Shown here piece by piece: positions 25,276 to 33,415 of a stretch of 64,000 nt of DNA. Each line of letters starts with the position of its first letter. The stretch's first letter is position 1. Where the stretch lies: NCBI RefSeq assembly GCF_044762855.1, contig NZ_JBIWFB010000001.1, positions 1 to 64,000 on the forward strand, in the 5' to 3' direction. Position numbers and translations under genes: made by a program. Under the pieces are notes generated by a model. The model searched no databases. It saw only the letters and a list, made by a program, of their open reading frames with translations, and had not been told where the DNA came from. This DNA is from Psychrobacillus sp044762855 (GTDB lineage: Bacteria > Bacillota > Bacilli > Bacillales_A > Planococcaceae).

Positions 25276-25357
25276 TGGTCTTTTTTAGAGTATCAAAAAG
25301 GCTATCAGATTTTCGCTAGGTACTAAAATCGTTGGAAAATTCAAAGGAGGAAAGAAA

Positions 25358-28300
25358 ATGGGGAGGAAAAGTAGTTCAAACAAAGCACTAAGTATTGCTG
25401 CAAGTTTACTAATGACGTTTACACTAGTTGCACCCAATGTTGTTAGTGCAGAAACAACGAACAAGCTTCACCAATCTTTCAGAGAAGCTAGCTCACAAAC
25501 AATTTCTGTGACAGAAAAGTTGAGTAGTCGACTACTGGAAAATTTCAAAGAAGATGAAAAGGTAACATTCCTTATCAAATTCAAAGAAAAAACGGATGTA
25601 GAAGCAATAGCGGTTGAAGCTCGCAAAAGTGCGGCCGATGCAAATTTATCTGCGCATAATACGAAGCTCATTCAGCGGTCTGCTGTTGTATCCGAATTAA
25701 AGACGACTTCTCTTGAATCACAACAATCAGTAAAACAATTCTTAGATCAGGAAGCAGCAAAAGGGAATGCTAAAGATATAACTTCGTATTACATTGTTAA
25801 TGGAATGGCGGTAACCGCTACGAAAGAAGTTGCTGAAAAAATTGCTACATTCCCTGAGGTTGAAAAGGTTTTACCGAATGAAACCCGTCAATTATTTACG
25901 ACAAAAACAGAAAATGCCGTTGTTCCTAAAGCAGAAACAGCAAACATTGAGTGGAATGTGGAGCGTGTTAAAGCACCAGATGTCTGGGCAATGGGCGTTG
26001 ACGGAGCGGGAACAGTTGTAGCAAGCATTGATACTGGTGTTCAGTGGGATCACCCAGCTTTAAAAGAAAAATATCGAGGCTACAATAAATCGACTGGACA
26101 AGTTTCCCACGATTTTAACTGGTTCGATGCGACAACAGCTGGACGGGCTACCCCGTATGATGATATTGATCACGGAACGCATGTAACAGGAACAATGGTT
26201 GGTAGCGAACCAAATGATACGAATCAAATTGGTGTTGCTCCTGGTGCTAAATATATTGCGGTAAAAGCATTCACTGCAAACGGTGGAACAGACACTGACT
26301 TATTAGAAGCGGCACAATGGATTTTAGCACCGACCGACGCGAACGGAAATGCGCGTGTTGACATGGCTCCGGATGTTGTAAATAACTCTTGGGGTGGCGG
26401 TCCTGGTCTTGATGAGTGGTACCGTGAAGTTGTCACTAACTGGCGTGCTGCAGAAATTTTCCCTGAGTTCTCGGCAGGAAACACAACGCTTACAAACCCA
26501 GGGGGAGCAGGATCTGTTGCGGCACCAGCAAATTACCCTGAGTCATTTGCAACTGGTGCAACTGATATCAATAACAAAGTAGGCGGTTTCTCTCTTCGTG
26601 GTCCTTCTCCATATGCAGAGATTAAACCGGATATCTCCGCACCTGGTGTGAACATTCGTTCATCCGTACCGGGCGGTAATTATGAAGGTGGCTGGAACGG
26701 TACATCTATGGCAGGTCCTGCTGTTTCGGGAGTAGCGGCACTTCTTCGCCAAGTGAACGCTAACTTGACAGTTGATGAAATGGAAGAAATTCTTCTTAAT
26801 ACAGCAAACCCATTGACTGACACACAATATCCAACGACTCCTAATCATGGCTATGGATATGGCTTAGTCGATGCTTATGAAGCTGTATCTTCCATCGCTA
26901 CTGGACTTGGGACACTAAAAGGTCAAGTAACGCAACAAGGTGACGATAACGAAGCACCAGTATTCGAACATTCAGCGCCTAGAGAAACGTATGCTGGAAT
27001 GGATTTAGATTTGACGGTTGCAGTTAGTGATAATATCAGTGTTTCATCAGTTGTATTAAACTATAAAGATGCAAATGGTACTTGGCATGCAATCGAAGCC
27101 GGACATAAATCTGGTGATTATAAATCCGGAGAGTATGGCGTCGTAATTCCAGGTGACATTATTACGGGTGACGCATTTACTTACAAATGGACTATCAATG
27201 ATTTCGGAAATAATGAAGTGAGCAGTGAAGAATATGTTGTAGCAGTGAAGCCGGGAATTACAGTTGGTTATTCTGAAGACTTTGAAGGACAACCTGTTGG
27301 CTGGTATTCTTTTGGGGATGCTAACAGCTGGGAATGGGGGGCACCAACATCAGGACCTGGAAATGCGGCATCTGGTGAAAAGGTGTATGCTACAAACTTG
27401 GCGGGCAATTATGATAGTAGAATGAACGCTACATTAGTGATGCCTCCAGTTGATTTGCCAGAAGGGAACTCTTATTTACAGTTCAAACAATGGCATAACT
27501 TTGAGGAATCTTCAACCGGAAGAGCTTGGGATTATGGTCATGTCTTTGTTTCAACCGATCAAGTAGAGTGGACACAATTACTGATGGTTCAAGGTGCATC
27601 AAATGGTTGGATCGATGCAGAAGTAGACTTGTCAGCTTATGCTGGAGAGCGCATCTATATCGGTTTTAATGCCTTTTCTGATGGAAGCGTTGTAAGAGAA
27701 GGATGGTATATCGATGATGTTGTACTTGCTGATGTTGCACAAACCGGCAAAGTGGCTAAAGGAATAGATAACAATATAAATAAAATAAATAGCGTTAACA
27801 ATAATAAGGCAATTAACAAATTGATTATCGGAGATGGCCAAGATAAACTAGCTAAAAAAGAAGATATTGATCCAACGACAATCCGACCTGTATTACCAAT
27901 TAAAGAAGCACCACCAGTGGTAGAAAAAGTTGTAAATCCTACACTATTACCATTAGGTGCTCAAGTAAGTGTACTGGAATCGGGACGTTCGGTTTATACA
28001 AACCCAGCTGACGGTTCTTATTCACTGACGCATGGTGCAGGAACATTCACGGTGAAGGCGGAAGCATATGGATTTACTTCTGAAGAACAGTCAGTTTCCA
28101 TTGAAGCAGATGGAACAGCAACAGCAAACTTCACTTTAGATGAAGTTGCACAAAATATAGTAAGCGGTACGATTACGGATCAAGCGACAGGTGAAGGTGT
28201 ATCTGGGGCAACTCTATTACTCGTAGAAGATGCGAATATCACACCGGTAGCAACAGATGCTGCTGGTAATTATTCACTTACAGCTTATGAAGGCGATTAC

Positions 28301-29815
28301 ACATTAAAAGTAATCGCACGTGGTTATCACAGTCAAGAAGTAAATATTACGATTGGTTCAGAAGCAATCACTCAAAACATTGCACTTGAGCCGTTCTACA
28401 CATACCCAGGTGGCGAAATTGGCTACGACGACGGTAGTGCTGAAAATGCACGTGCTTTCAACGCAGCTGGTAATGCTTGGGCAGTGAAAATGTCTCTACC
28501 AGAAGGAAAAGAAAACGGTATCGTAACAGACGGGGTATTCCGTTTCTGGGATACTGAATGGCCGGTACCTGGTGGAACTGCATTTGCTGTAGAAGTATGG
28601 GATGCAACAGGTGCTGATGGGGCTCCAGGTAAAATGCTTGCTGGTCCAATTGATGCAACAGCTAAACGTAATGGTGACTGGACGGTTGTAGATTTAACCG
28701 AGCACAATATTATTGTGAATGGTGACTTCTTTATGGTATATCGCCAAACATTCGCAAATCCAAATACTCCAGGTCTTGCGACAGATGAGAATGGAACGAA
28801 TGCAGGCAGAAGCTACCAAGGAGTTTCTGGCGCATGGTCACCATCACCAACCGCTGAAGGGAACTACATGATTCGTGCTCGTGTCAGCTATGAAGTAAAT
28901 GGTCCAATTATAACTGCACCGGTAGCTGATACTGTGACAAACGAAAAATCGATTACGGTAGAAGGAACTGCATCACCGACAACTACTATTGAGTTAAAAC
29001 AAAATGGTGAAGTTGCAAGTTCAGTTGTCGTAGGAGAAGATGGCAAATTTGCAATTCCAGCCGAATTAACAGAAGGTATAAATGAATTTACAGCAGTTTC
29101 TAATCTTGATGGACGCGTAACAGGTGAATCTACTCCGGTTTCCGTTATTCTAGATACATTGAAACCTAAACTTACAATCGATAGCCCGAAAGATGGGGAG
29201 AAAACAAATCGTGAGTCAGTAACTGTAGAAGGAACTATTGAAGATGCAAACCTTGACACTGTTAAAGTTAATGGGCAAAATGCATCTGTAGTTAATGGCA
29301 AGTATTCTAAACGAGTTCTTCTAGAGAATGGCGCCAATGAAATTAAAGTAGTCGCTAAAGATAAAGCAAATAATAGTGTAACTCAAAAAATTACGGTAAC
29401 AGCACAATACGACGCACCTGCCATTGAAAACTTATTACCAGTTGAAGACTTATATTTAGCTACAGGTAAAAGTGTGAAGATTGAATTTGATAGTGCACCT
29501 GGAATGAAAGCAACATTTGTCATCCATATGCCACTAACGAATTTAGGCGGTCAAGTTCAAAATGCGACTGAATTACCAATGATGGAACAAGGAGACGGAC
29601 ATTATGTTGGCTATTGGACGGTGCCAGCAGAAACTGTAGCGAATGGTGCAGTTCTTGAAGTTAAAGTTGTAGACAGCTTTAATAACGAGACACGCCAAAA
29701 AGCGGCAGGTAAACTGTACATCAATGTACCGGCACCATCTGAACAACCATCAGTCGAAGAAACACCTGAAACATCCGAAGAGTTACCAGTAGAAAAAACT
29801 TTAGAATCATTTTAA
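25358..29815 (+). CDS. bpr: Secreted S8 subtilase, bacillopeptidase F-like
   Basis: 1485 aa, close in length to bacillopeptidase F. A signal peptide (cleavage after VSA near residue 31) is followed by an I9-type propeptide and the S8 domain with catalytic D225 (SIDTGVQWDH), H272 (DHGTHVTG) and S450 (NGTSMAGPAVSG), plus oxyanion Asn in VVNNSWGG. C-terminal to it are a MAM/jelly-roll-like region (EGWYIDDVVL), two carboxypeptidase-regulatory-like beta domains, and Ig-like repeats (TVEGTASP, TVEGTIEDANLDTVKVNG). No LPXTG anchor; it ends in an acidic, proline-rich tail. An Asn-rich, AT-rich linker lies near residues 800-835. It should degrade extracellular protein. Confidence 0.9.
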   Translation: MGRKSSSNKALSIAASLLMTFTLVAPNVVSAETTNKLHQSFREASSQTISVTEKLSSRLLENFKEDEKVTFLIKFKEKTDVEAIAVEARKSAADANLSAHNTKLIQRSAVVSELKTTSLESQQSVKQFLDQEAAKGNAKDITSYYIVNGMAVTATKEVAEKIATFPEVEKVLPNETRQLFTTKTENAVVPKAETANIEWNVERVKAPDVWAMGVDGAGTVVASIDTGVQWDHPALKEKYRGYNKSTGQVSHDFNWFDATTAGRATPYDDIDHGTHVTGTMVGSEPNDTNQIGVAPGAKYIAVKAFTANGGTDTDLLEAAQWILAPTDANGNARVDMAPDVVNNSWGGGPGLDEWYREVVTNWRAAEIFPEFSAGNTTLTNPGGAGSVAAPANYPESFATGATDINNKVGGFSLRGPSPYAEIKPDISAPGVNIRSSVPGGNYEGGWNGTSMAGPAVSGVAALLRQVNANLTVDEMEEILLNTANPLTDTQYPTTPNHGYGYGLVDAYEAVSSIATGLGTLKGQVTQQGDDNEAPVFEHSAPRETYAGMDLDLTVAVSDNISVSSVVLNYKDANGTWHAIEAGHKSGDYKSGEYGVVIPGDIITGDAFTYKWTINDFGNNEVSSEEYVVAVKPGITVGYSEDFEGQPVGWYSFGDANSWEWGAPTSGPGNAASGEKVYATNLAGNYDSRMNATLVMPPVDLPEGNSYLQFKQWHNFEESSTGRAWDYGHVFVSTDQVEWTQLLMVQGASNGWIDAEVDLSAYAGERIYIGFNAFSDGSVVREGWYIDDVVLADVAQTGKVAKGIDNNINKINSVNNNKAINKLIIGDGQDKLAKKEDIDPTTIRPVLPIKEAPPVVEKVVNPTLLPLGAQVSVLESGRSVYTNPADGSYSLTHGAGTFTVKAEAYGFTSEEQSVSIEADGTATANFTLDEVAQNIVSGTITDQATGEGVSGATLLLVEDANITPVATDAAGNYSLTAYEGDYTLKVIARGYHSQEVNITIGSEAITQNIALEPFYTYPGGEIGYDDGSAENARAFNAAGNAWAVKMSLPEGKENGIVTDGVFRFWDTEWPVPGGTAFAVEVWDATGADGAPGKMLAGPIDATAKRNGDWTVVDLTEHNIIVNGDFFMVYRQTFANPNTPGLATDENGTNAGRSYQGVSGAWSPSPTAEGNYMIRARVSYEVNGPIITAPVADTVTNEKSITVEGTASPTTTIELKQNGEVASSVVVGEDGKFAIPAELTEGINEFTAVSNLDGRVTGESTPVSVILDTLKPKLTIDSPKDGEKTNRESVTVEGTIEDANLDTVKVNGQNASVVNGKYSKRVLLENGANEIKVVAKDKANNSVTQKITVTAQYDAPAIENLLPVEDLYLATGKSVKIEFDSAPGMKATFVIHMPLTNLGGQVQNATELPMMEQGDGHYVGYWTVPAETVANGAVLEVKVVDSFNNETRQKAAGKLYINVPAPSEQPSVEETPETSEELPVEKTLESF

Positions 29816-29829
29816 AGTGAGATGAACTA

Positions 29830-29867
29830 GATGCTAAAGAGAATATTTCTCTTTGGCATCTTTTTTT
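29830..29867 (+). terminator. Terminator of the subtilase gene
   Basis: A 13-bp stem (GATGCTAAAGAGA pairing TCTCTTTGGCATC) followed by seven T, about 15 bp after the stop codon. Confidence 0.88.
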
Positions 29868-29964
29868 GTATGAAATGAGCATCTAACAGAAACTTTACAA
29901 AATATGATTAAAACGTACGTTTACCCGCATATGATATTAATAATGAATGTAAATGGGGGGTACA

Positions 29965-31428
29965 ATGGGCGATTATATAAATACGCTACAGAACTTTTTG
30001 CCGCTTGGGGCAACCATTCTAGAATTACAACAACCCCAAAAGAGAGCGGCTATATTGCTTGCAGATATTGATGGGGATCAAATGGATGAATTAATTGGTG
30101 CATATAGGTATGAACAACAGAACTATATTATATTGTTAAAAAAACATGATAATCAGTGGTTACCTTTAAAACATATTGATGGAAAAGGAAACGGTATTTC
30201 TGACTTAAGAGTAGCACCAATTACGGAAAACTGGGTGAATACATTAATTATCGGTTGGCGGATAGACAACATGCAGTCGCAACTAGACTTGTTACAATGG
30301 ACAAACGGTGGAATTATAAGGTTACCTACAAATAATGTTATTTACAGTAAATTGGAAGTAGAAGATATGCCTGATTACTACGGAAAAGATGGTCAGTACG
30401 AACTTGCTATATGGGTACATGATACCGGAGATGCTTATAAAGTGGACGTTTACCGTTTTAGTGAAGGGGAACTAGTACGAGCAAAAGATGTGTATCCATA
30501 TTATTTTAAAAAAGTGGCAGCTTACTATGAAAAATTATTGCAAACAAATGACTTTTCCTATTACTGGTATTACTTATCCGACGCTCAAAGGAAAGCAGGA
30601 AACTTGGAGCAGAATCTGACTTCCATTGATAAAGCGCTATCGTTCCGTTCACCCTACCCATCGAAGGAACAGTTATTAGATAAAAAACAGCAAGTATTAA
30701 GTCGTTTAACGCATGCTAGAACGAACGGTCAAACGGTAATCGATAAAAAAAGAGGAGATATTACCGGCGATAGTTTTAGGGAAACTGTTTACTTAACAGG
30801 AAGTATGACGGAGAAAAGTTCTTACTGGGAAGATATTACCTTAAATATTTTAAATAAGAAAGTAGATTTGTATGAAGGATTTTATTTAAAAGAAACTGTT
30901 GGATATAATCCGCGCTTATTCCTTGGAGATTTTACTGGTAATCAACTGGATGACATTTTAGTTTTGATAGATACAGGCGAAAATGAAAGCACGATAAAGG
31001 CATATTTGTTTTCTTTTTTAGAAGGGGAAATGCGACAAATTTTTGATTCGGAAGAATATAATGATACGACGGATTATAAAATCAACTATCAAGATCAATT
31101 TAAGGTGACAATAGTCAGCTCTGATCCCAAAAAGAAATATACGCTAGATTTAATGTATAAAGGGAAAGAATATTTAACGGAAATCTATGATGAAAATGGA
31201 GCTTTGAAAGAGCCGATTGAAAGTTGGGTAGAACCAATTAGTGGGCTATATCCAATTGACTATGCAGGAGACGATGTGTATGGACTAGTTGCGCTGCAAG
31301 AAATAGCAGGAAGATACCAGGCGGAAGTCTTAGGATATGTGCAAAATATGTTGAGATGGAATGGACGAGAATTTATAACTGAACGACAAAGTGTCATTAT
31401 TTTTGGAGAAAATATAGAGTCGGAGTGA
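29965..31428 (+). CDS. Uncharacterised protein with VCBS/FG-GAP-like repeats
   Basis: 487 aa from the ATG at 29965 behind GGGGGG. There is no signal peptide or membrane helix. Segments LLADIDGDQMDELIGAYR, RGDITGDSFRETVYLTG and LGDFTGNQLDDILVLIDTG resemble the DxDGDxxxE calcium-binding loops of VCBS/FG-GAP repeats, as in some Bacillus spore-cortex or envelope proteins. A central helical stretch (residues about 185-250) resembles a TPR-like segment. It is monocistronic, between the subtilase and a repeat element. Function unknown. Confidence 0.75.
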   Translation: MGDYINTLQNFLPLGATILELQQPQKRAAILLADIDGDQMDELIGAYRYEQQNYIILLKKHDNQWLPLKHIDGKGNGISDLRVAPITENWVNTLIIGWRIDNMQSQLDLLQWTNGGIIRLPTNNVIYSKLEVEDMPDYYGKDGQYELAIWVHDTGDAYKVDVYRFSEGELVRAKDVYPYYFKKVAAYYEKLLQTNDFSYYWYYLSDAQRKAGNLEQNLTSIDKALSFRSPYPSKEQLLDKKQQVLSRLTHARTNGQTVIDKKRGDITGDSFRETVYLTGSMTEKSSYWEDITLNILNKKVDLYEGFYLKETVGYNPRLFLGDFTGNQLDDILVLIDTGENESTIKAYLFSFLEGEMRQIFDSEEYNDTTDYKINYQDQFKVTIVSSDPKKKYTLDLMYKGKEYLTEIYDENGALKEPIESWVEPISGLYPIDYAGDDVYGLVALQEIAGRYQAEVLGYVQNMLRWNGREFITERQSVIIFGENIESE

Positions 31429-31436
31429 GTTGAAAG

Positions 31437-31479
31437 AAGAACTGCTACAAAGTCATTTGGCAGAGAAGCAGTTCTTTTT
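31437..31479 (+). terminator. Terminator
   Basis: A ten-bp stem AAGAACTGCT/AGCAGTTCTT followed by a T run, ten bp downstream of the VCBS-like gene. Confidence 0.82.
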
Positions 31480-31488
31480 CATATGCAA

Positions 31489-32154
31489 TATAGGGAAAAT
31501 GTGTTGTAGTGAGTTTAATTAGGAGACCGCTATACCGCCGCCGGACGAGCGACGAGCCACTACGTCGCTAACGCTCTTGCACGAAGATTCTCAAACCTTC
31601 GTGCAAAATTCCAAAGAATGGCTAAGGGCACTCAAAAAGCTATTGAAAGCAACTAATTTTAGTACGAAAGCAACTAGAATTAGCATGAGAGCAACTAAAA
31701 TGTCGATGAAAGCAACTAATTTGTTACAATAACAAGTTTGCTAGGATTGAGACGACCAAGATTTATACATATTATAGGAATAATATGTATAAAATTCCGC
31801 TGAACTTGTCTAACCGGCATCTGCACGACTATTTTGTTGTGTTCACAGTGTATATTGTCTCGTTCAATCACTTATTTTTATTTCGGACATTGGTAAGTAA
31901 GCAATCTCCAATGGATTTTCGCAGCAGGGCGGCGACTCCGAAGGAGGCCAACAGGATGTTGGTCACAAAGGCGTTGCCACACGATGTGGCGTTCTTAGCC
32001 TTTGTTCCTCTGTTTGAGTAAGATGAGACTTCACAACGTACGCGCGTAGGCGCGGCGGTGAAGGCTCATCACTCACCCCACGGAAAGCGTCCGCCCTGCT
32101 GCGAAAATCCCTGCGGACACTTCATGCAACTCACTACGACAAACTTTCCCTATA
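31489..32154. mobile_element. MITE-like dispersed element, long copy
   Basis: A 666-bp non-coding element whose ends are inverted repeats about 27 bp long, starting TATAGGGAAA and containing GTAGTGAGTT, with a few mismatches. Inside are several hairpins (for example TTGCACGAAG with its complement), four direct repeats at exact 21-bp intervals, and a GC-rich structured part (about 31920-32115) that the second copy lacks. No transposase is encoded. Small ORFs within are chance. Confidence 0.75.
31645..31728 (+). repeat. Four 21-bp direct repeats (long element copy)
   Basis: Units begin at 31645, 31666, 31687 and 31708, each with the pattern GARAGCAACTA followed by a variable AT-rich half. The spacing is exactly 21 bp, two helical turns, as in iteron-like protein-binding arrays. 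Confidence 0.85.
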
Positions 32155-32222
32155 TTACGAAAGAAAACAAACGCTTCCTTACATGTGTCAAGAAAAAAAT
32201 GTGGCTAAAAAACAAAATTTGT

Positions 32223-32251
32223 TTGACAATATTGTGAACAAGATGAATAAT
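32223..32251 (+). promoter_or_regulatory. SigA promoter of the small membrane protein gene
   Basis: TTGACA (32223-32228) and AATAAT (32246-32251) with a 17-bp spacer, about 25 bp before the start codon. Confidence 0.65.
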
Positions 32252-32275
32252 ATATATAAAGAGAGGATGAGTGAA

Positions 32276-32509
32276 ATGGAATCAAACGTGAAAATGTTTC
32301 ATGCTACAAAATACGTAGGAGCAACAGTGCTTGCTATTGGAATTGCCATTTTCTTATACGGTATTTTTGTAAGCGAATACAGTACAATGATGGGAATCGG
32401 TATTGGAACAGTAATGGGGGCTGTTTTTACTTTCCTAATAGGTATGTTTTTAGTAGCATCTGAAGAAATGATTGCGAACTCTAGAAAATGTAAAAAAGAG
32501 AGCGCCTAA
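32276..32509 (+). CDS. Small two-helix membrane protein
   Basis: 77 aa from the ATG at 32276, nine bases after AGAGG. A longer frame reaching 32183 would run through the promoter. Two hydrophobic helices (residues about 11-31 and 37-60) are linked by a short loop, and the C-terminus is basic (ANSRKCKKESA). No family is recognised. It is transcribed alone, convergent with qoxABCD, and its stop codon sits within the loop of the shared terminator. Confidence 0.7.
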   Translation: MESNVKMFHATKYVGATVLAIGIAIFLYGIFVSEYSTMMGIGIGTVMGAVFTFLIGMFLVASEEMIANSRKCKKESA

Positions 32510-32524
32510 AAAGACGCTCTCTTT
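32495..32524. terminator. Bidirectional terminator between the small membrane protein and qoxD
   Basis: A perfect ten-bp stem AAAGAGAGCG/CGCTCTCTTT with a ten-base loop that contains the stop codon of the plus-strand gene. It serves the convergent qox operon too. Confidence 0.85.
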
Positions 32525-32535
32525 AAAATGCTTAT

Positions 32536-32817
32536 TTACATATCCCAAACTAGTATTAATAGTGTTCCAAAAATGGTGACAAGCGCAATGATTAAACCGT
32601 AATATACGTTTGTATAAATGGATTTTTTGTCATTAGTCTCACCAGCATGCATGAATACAACTAGTTGAAGACCAGCTTGTATAAATGCAGTTACTAGAAG
32701 AATTGTCATCCCAATAGTAAATGACATATCCGTAAAGTAAACCATTAGTGCCACTACTGTAAGGACCAACGAAAAGACAAAGCCCATTACTTGTTTTACA
32801 GGGAATAATTCTTTCAT
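32536..32817 (-). CDS. qoxD: Cytochrome aa3 quinol oxidase subunit IV
   Basis: 93 aa with three membrane helices, the normal size of the QoxD/CyoD family (KQVMGFVFSLVLTVVALMVYF, FIQAGLQLVVFMHAGE). It assists assembly of the quinol oxidase. It is the last gene of qoxABCD, one base after the qoxC stop. Confidence 0.93.
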   Translation of the reverse strand: MKELFPVKQVMGFVFSLVLTVVALMVYFTDMSFTIGMTILLVTAFIQAGLQLVVFMHAGETNDKKSIYTNVYYGLIIALVTIFGTLLILVWDM

Positions 32818-32818
32818 G

Positions 32819-33415
32819 TTACATCATTCCTTTCAAGTAGATGAAGCTAAAGATGAAGATCCAGATTACATCTAAGAAATGCCAATAAAGCGAAAAGATG
32901 AAAGATTTATTTGTTGTCTCAGGAGTTAATCCACGCTTTTTAACTTGAATAAGGATAGCTAATCCCCAAAACAAACCAAATGTTACGTGCAATCCATGTG
33001 TTCCTAATGTAGTTAACAGAGCGGCAGTGAATGCACTAGTTTGTAGTGCTGCACCTACATGAACATAGTGAATGAATTCAAATATTTCAAAGCCTAAAAA
33101 TCCAGCACCAAGTAGTAGGGTGATTGAAAAGAAGACCATCATTGCCTTTTTGTTACCTAAACGCATAGCATGAATCCCAAGTCCGATAACAAAACTACTT
33201 GTTAAAAGTAAAATTGTTTCAACTAATACTGGTGTAATTTCAAAGATTTCTGCACCAGATGGTCCATGGCCAATACGATTTTCTAAAGTGAAATACATAG
33301 TGAACAGTGTTGCGAAAAGCATTATTTCGGCACCTAGGAAGATCCAAAAACCTAAAATTTTCAAGTTATTTTCTTCCGTACTATATTCAAGCGGAAGCGA
33401 GTTATCTATCTTCAT
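32819..33415 (-). CDS. qoxC: Cytochrome aa3 quinol oxidase subunit III
   Basis: 198 aa, five membrane helices, heme-copper oxidase subunit III (FWIFLGAEIMLFATLFTMYF, GTHGLHVTFGLFWG, YWHFLDVIWIFIFSFIYL). It overlaps the end of qoxB by four bases. Part of the terminal oxidase that reduces oxygen with menaquinol. Confidence 0.95.
   Translation of the reverse strand: MKIDNSLPLEYSTEENNLKILGFWIFLGAEIMLFATLFTMYFTLENRIGHGPSGAEIFEITPVLVETILLLTSSFVIGLGIHAMRLGNKKAMMVFFSITLLLGAGFLGFEIFEFIHYVHVGAALQTSAFTAALLTTLGTHGLHVTFGLFWGLAILIQVKKRGLTPETTNKSFIFSLYWHFLDVIWIFIFSFIYLKGMM

Larger units (their letters stand above)
24616..25357. other. Long AT-rich intergenic region before the secreted protease
   Basis: No gene is recognised. 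It contains a perfect 13-bp inverted repeat at 24716-24754 and, near its right end (about 25203-25275), a leader that could fold as an RNA structure. The strong ribosome site AAAGGAGG of the subtilase closes it. Confidence 0.6.

Noticed and set aside
28423..29337. Minus-strand frames of 66 to 149 aa across the subtilase gene
   Set aside because: They are shadows of the strongly coding plus strand and have no ribosome sites.
31645..31728. 21-bp repeats as a CRISPR array
   Set aside because: Units are contiguous and diverged, there are no 30-bp spacers, and no cas genes are near.
31785..32021. 78-aa open frame within the long element copy
   Set aside because: No ribosome site, not kept in the second copy, and the protein is like no family.
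32183..32275. Longer start for the small membrane protein
   Set aside because: It would place the promoter TTGACA/AATAAT within the coding region.
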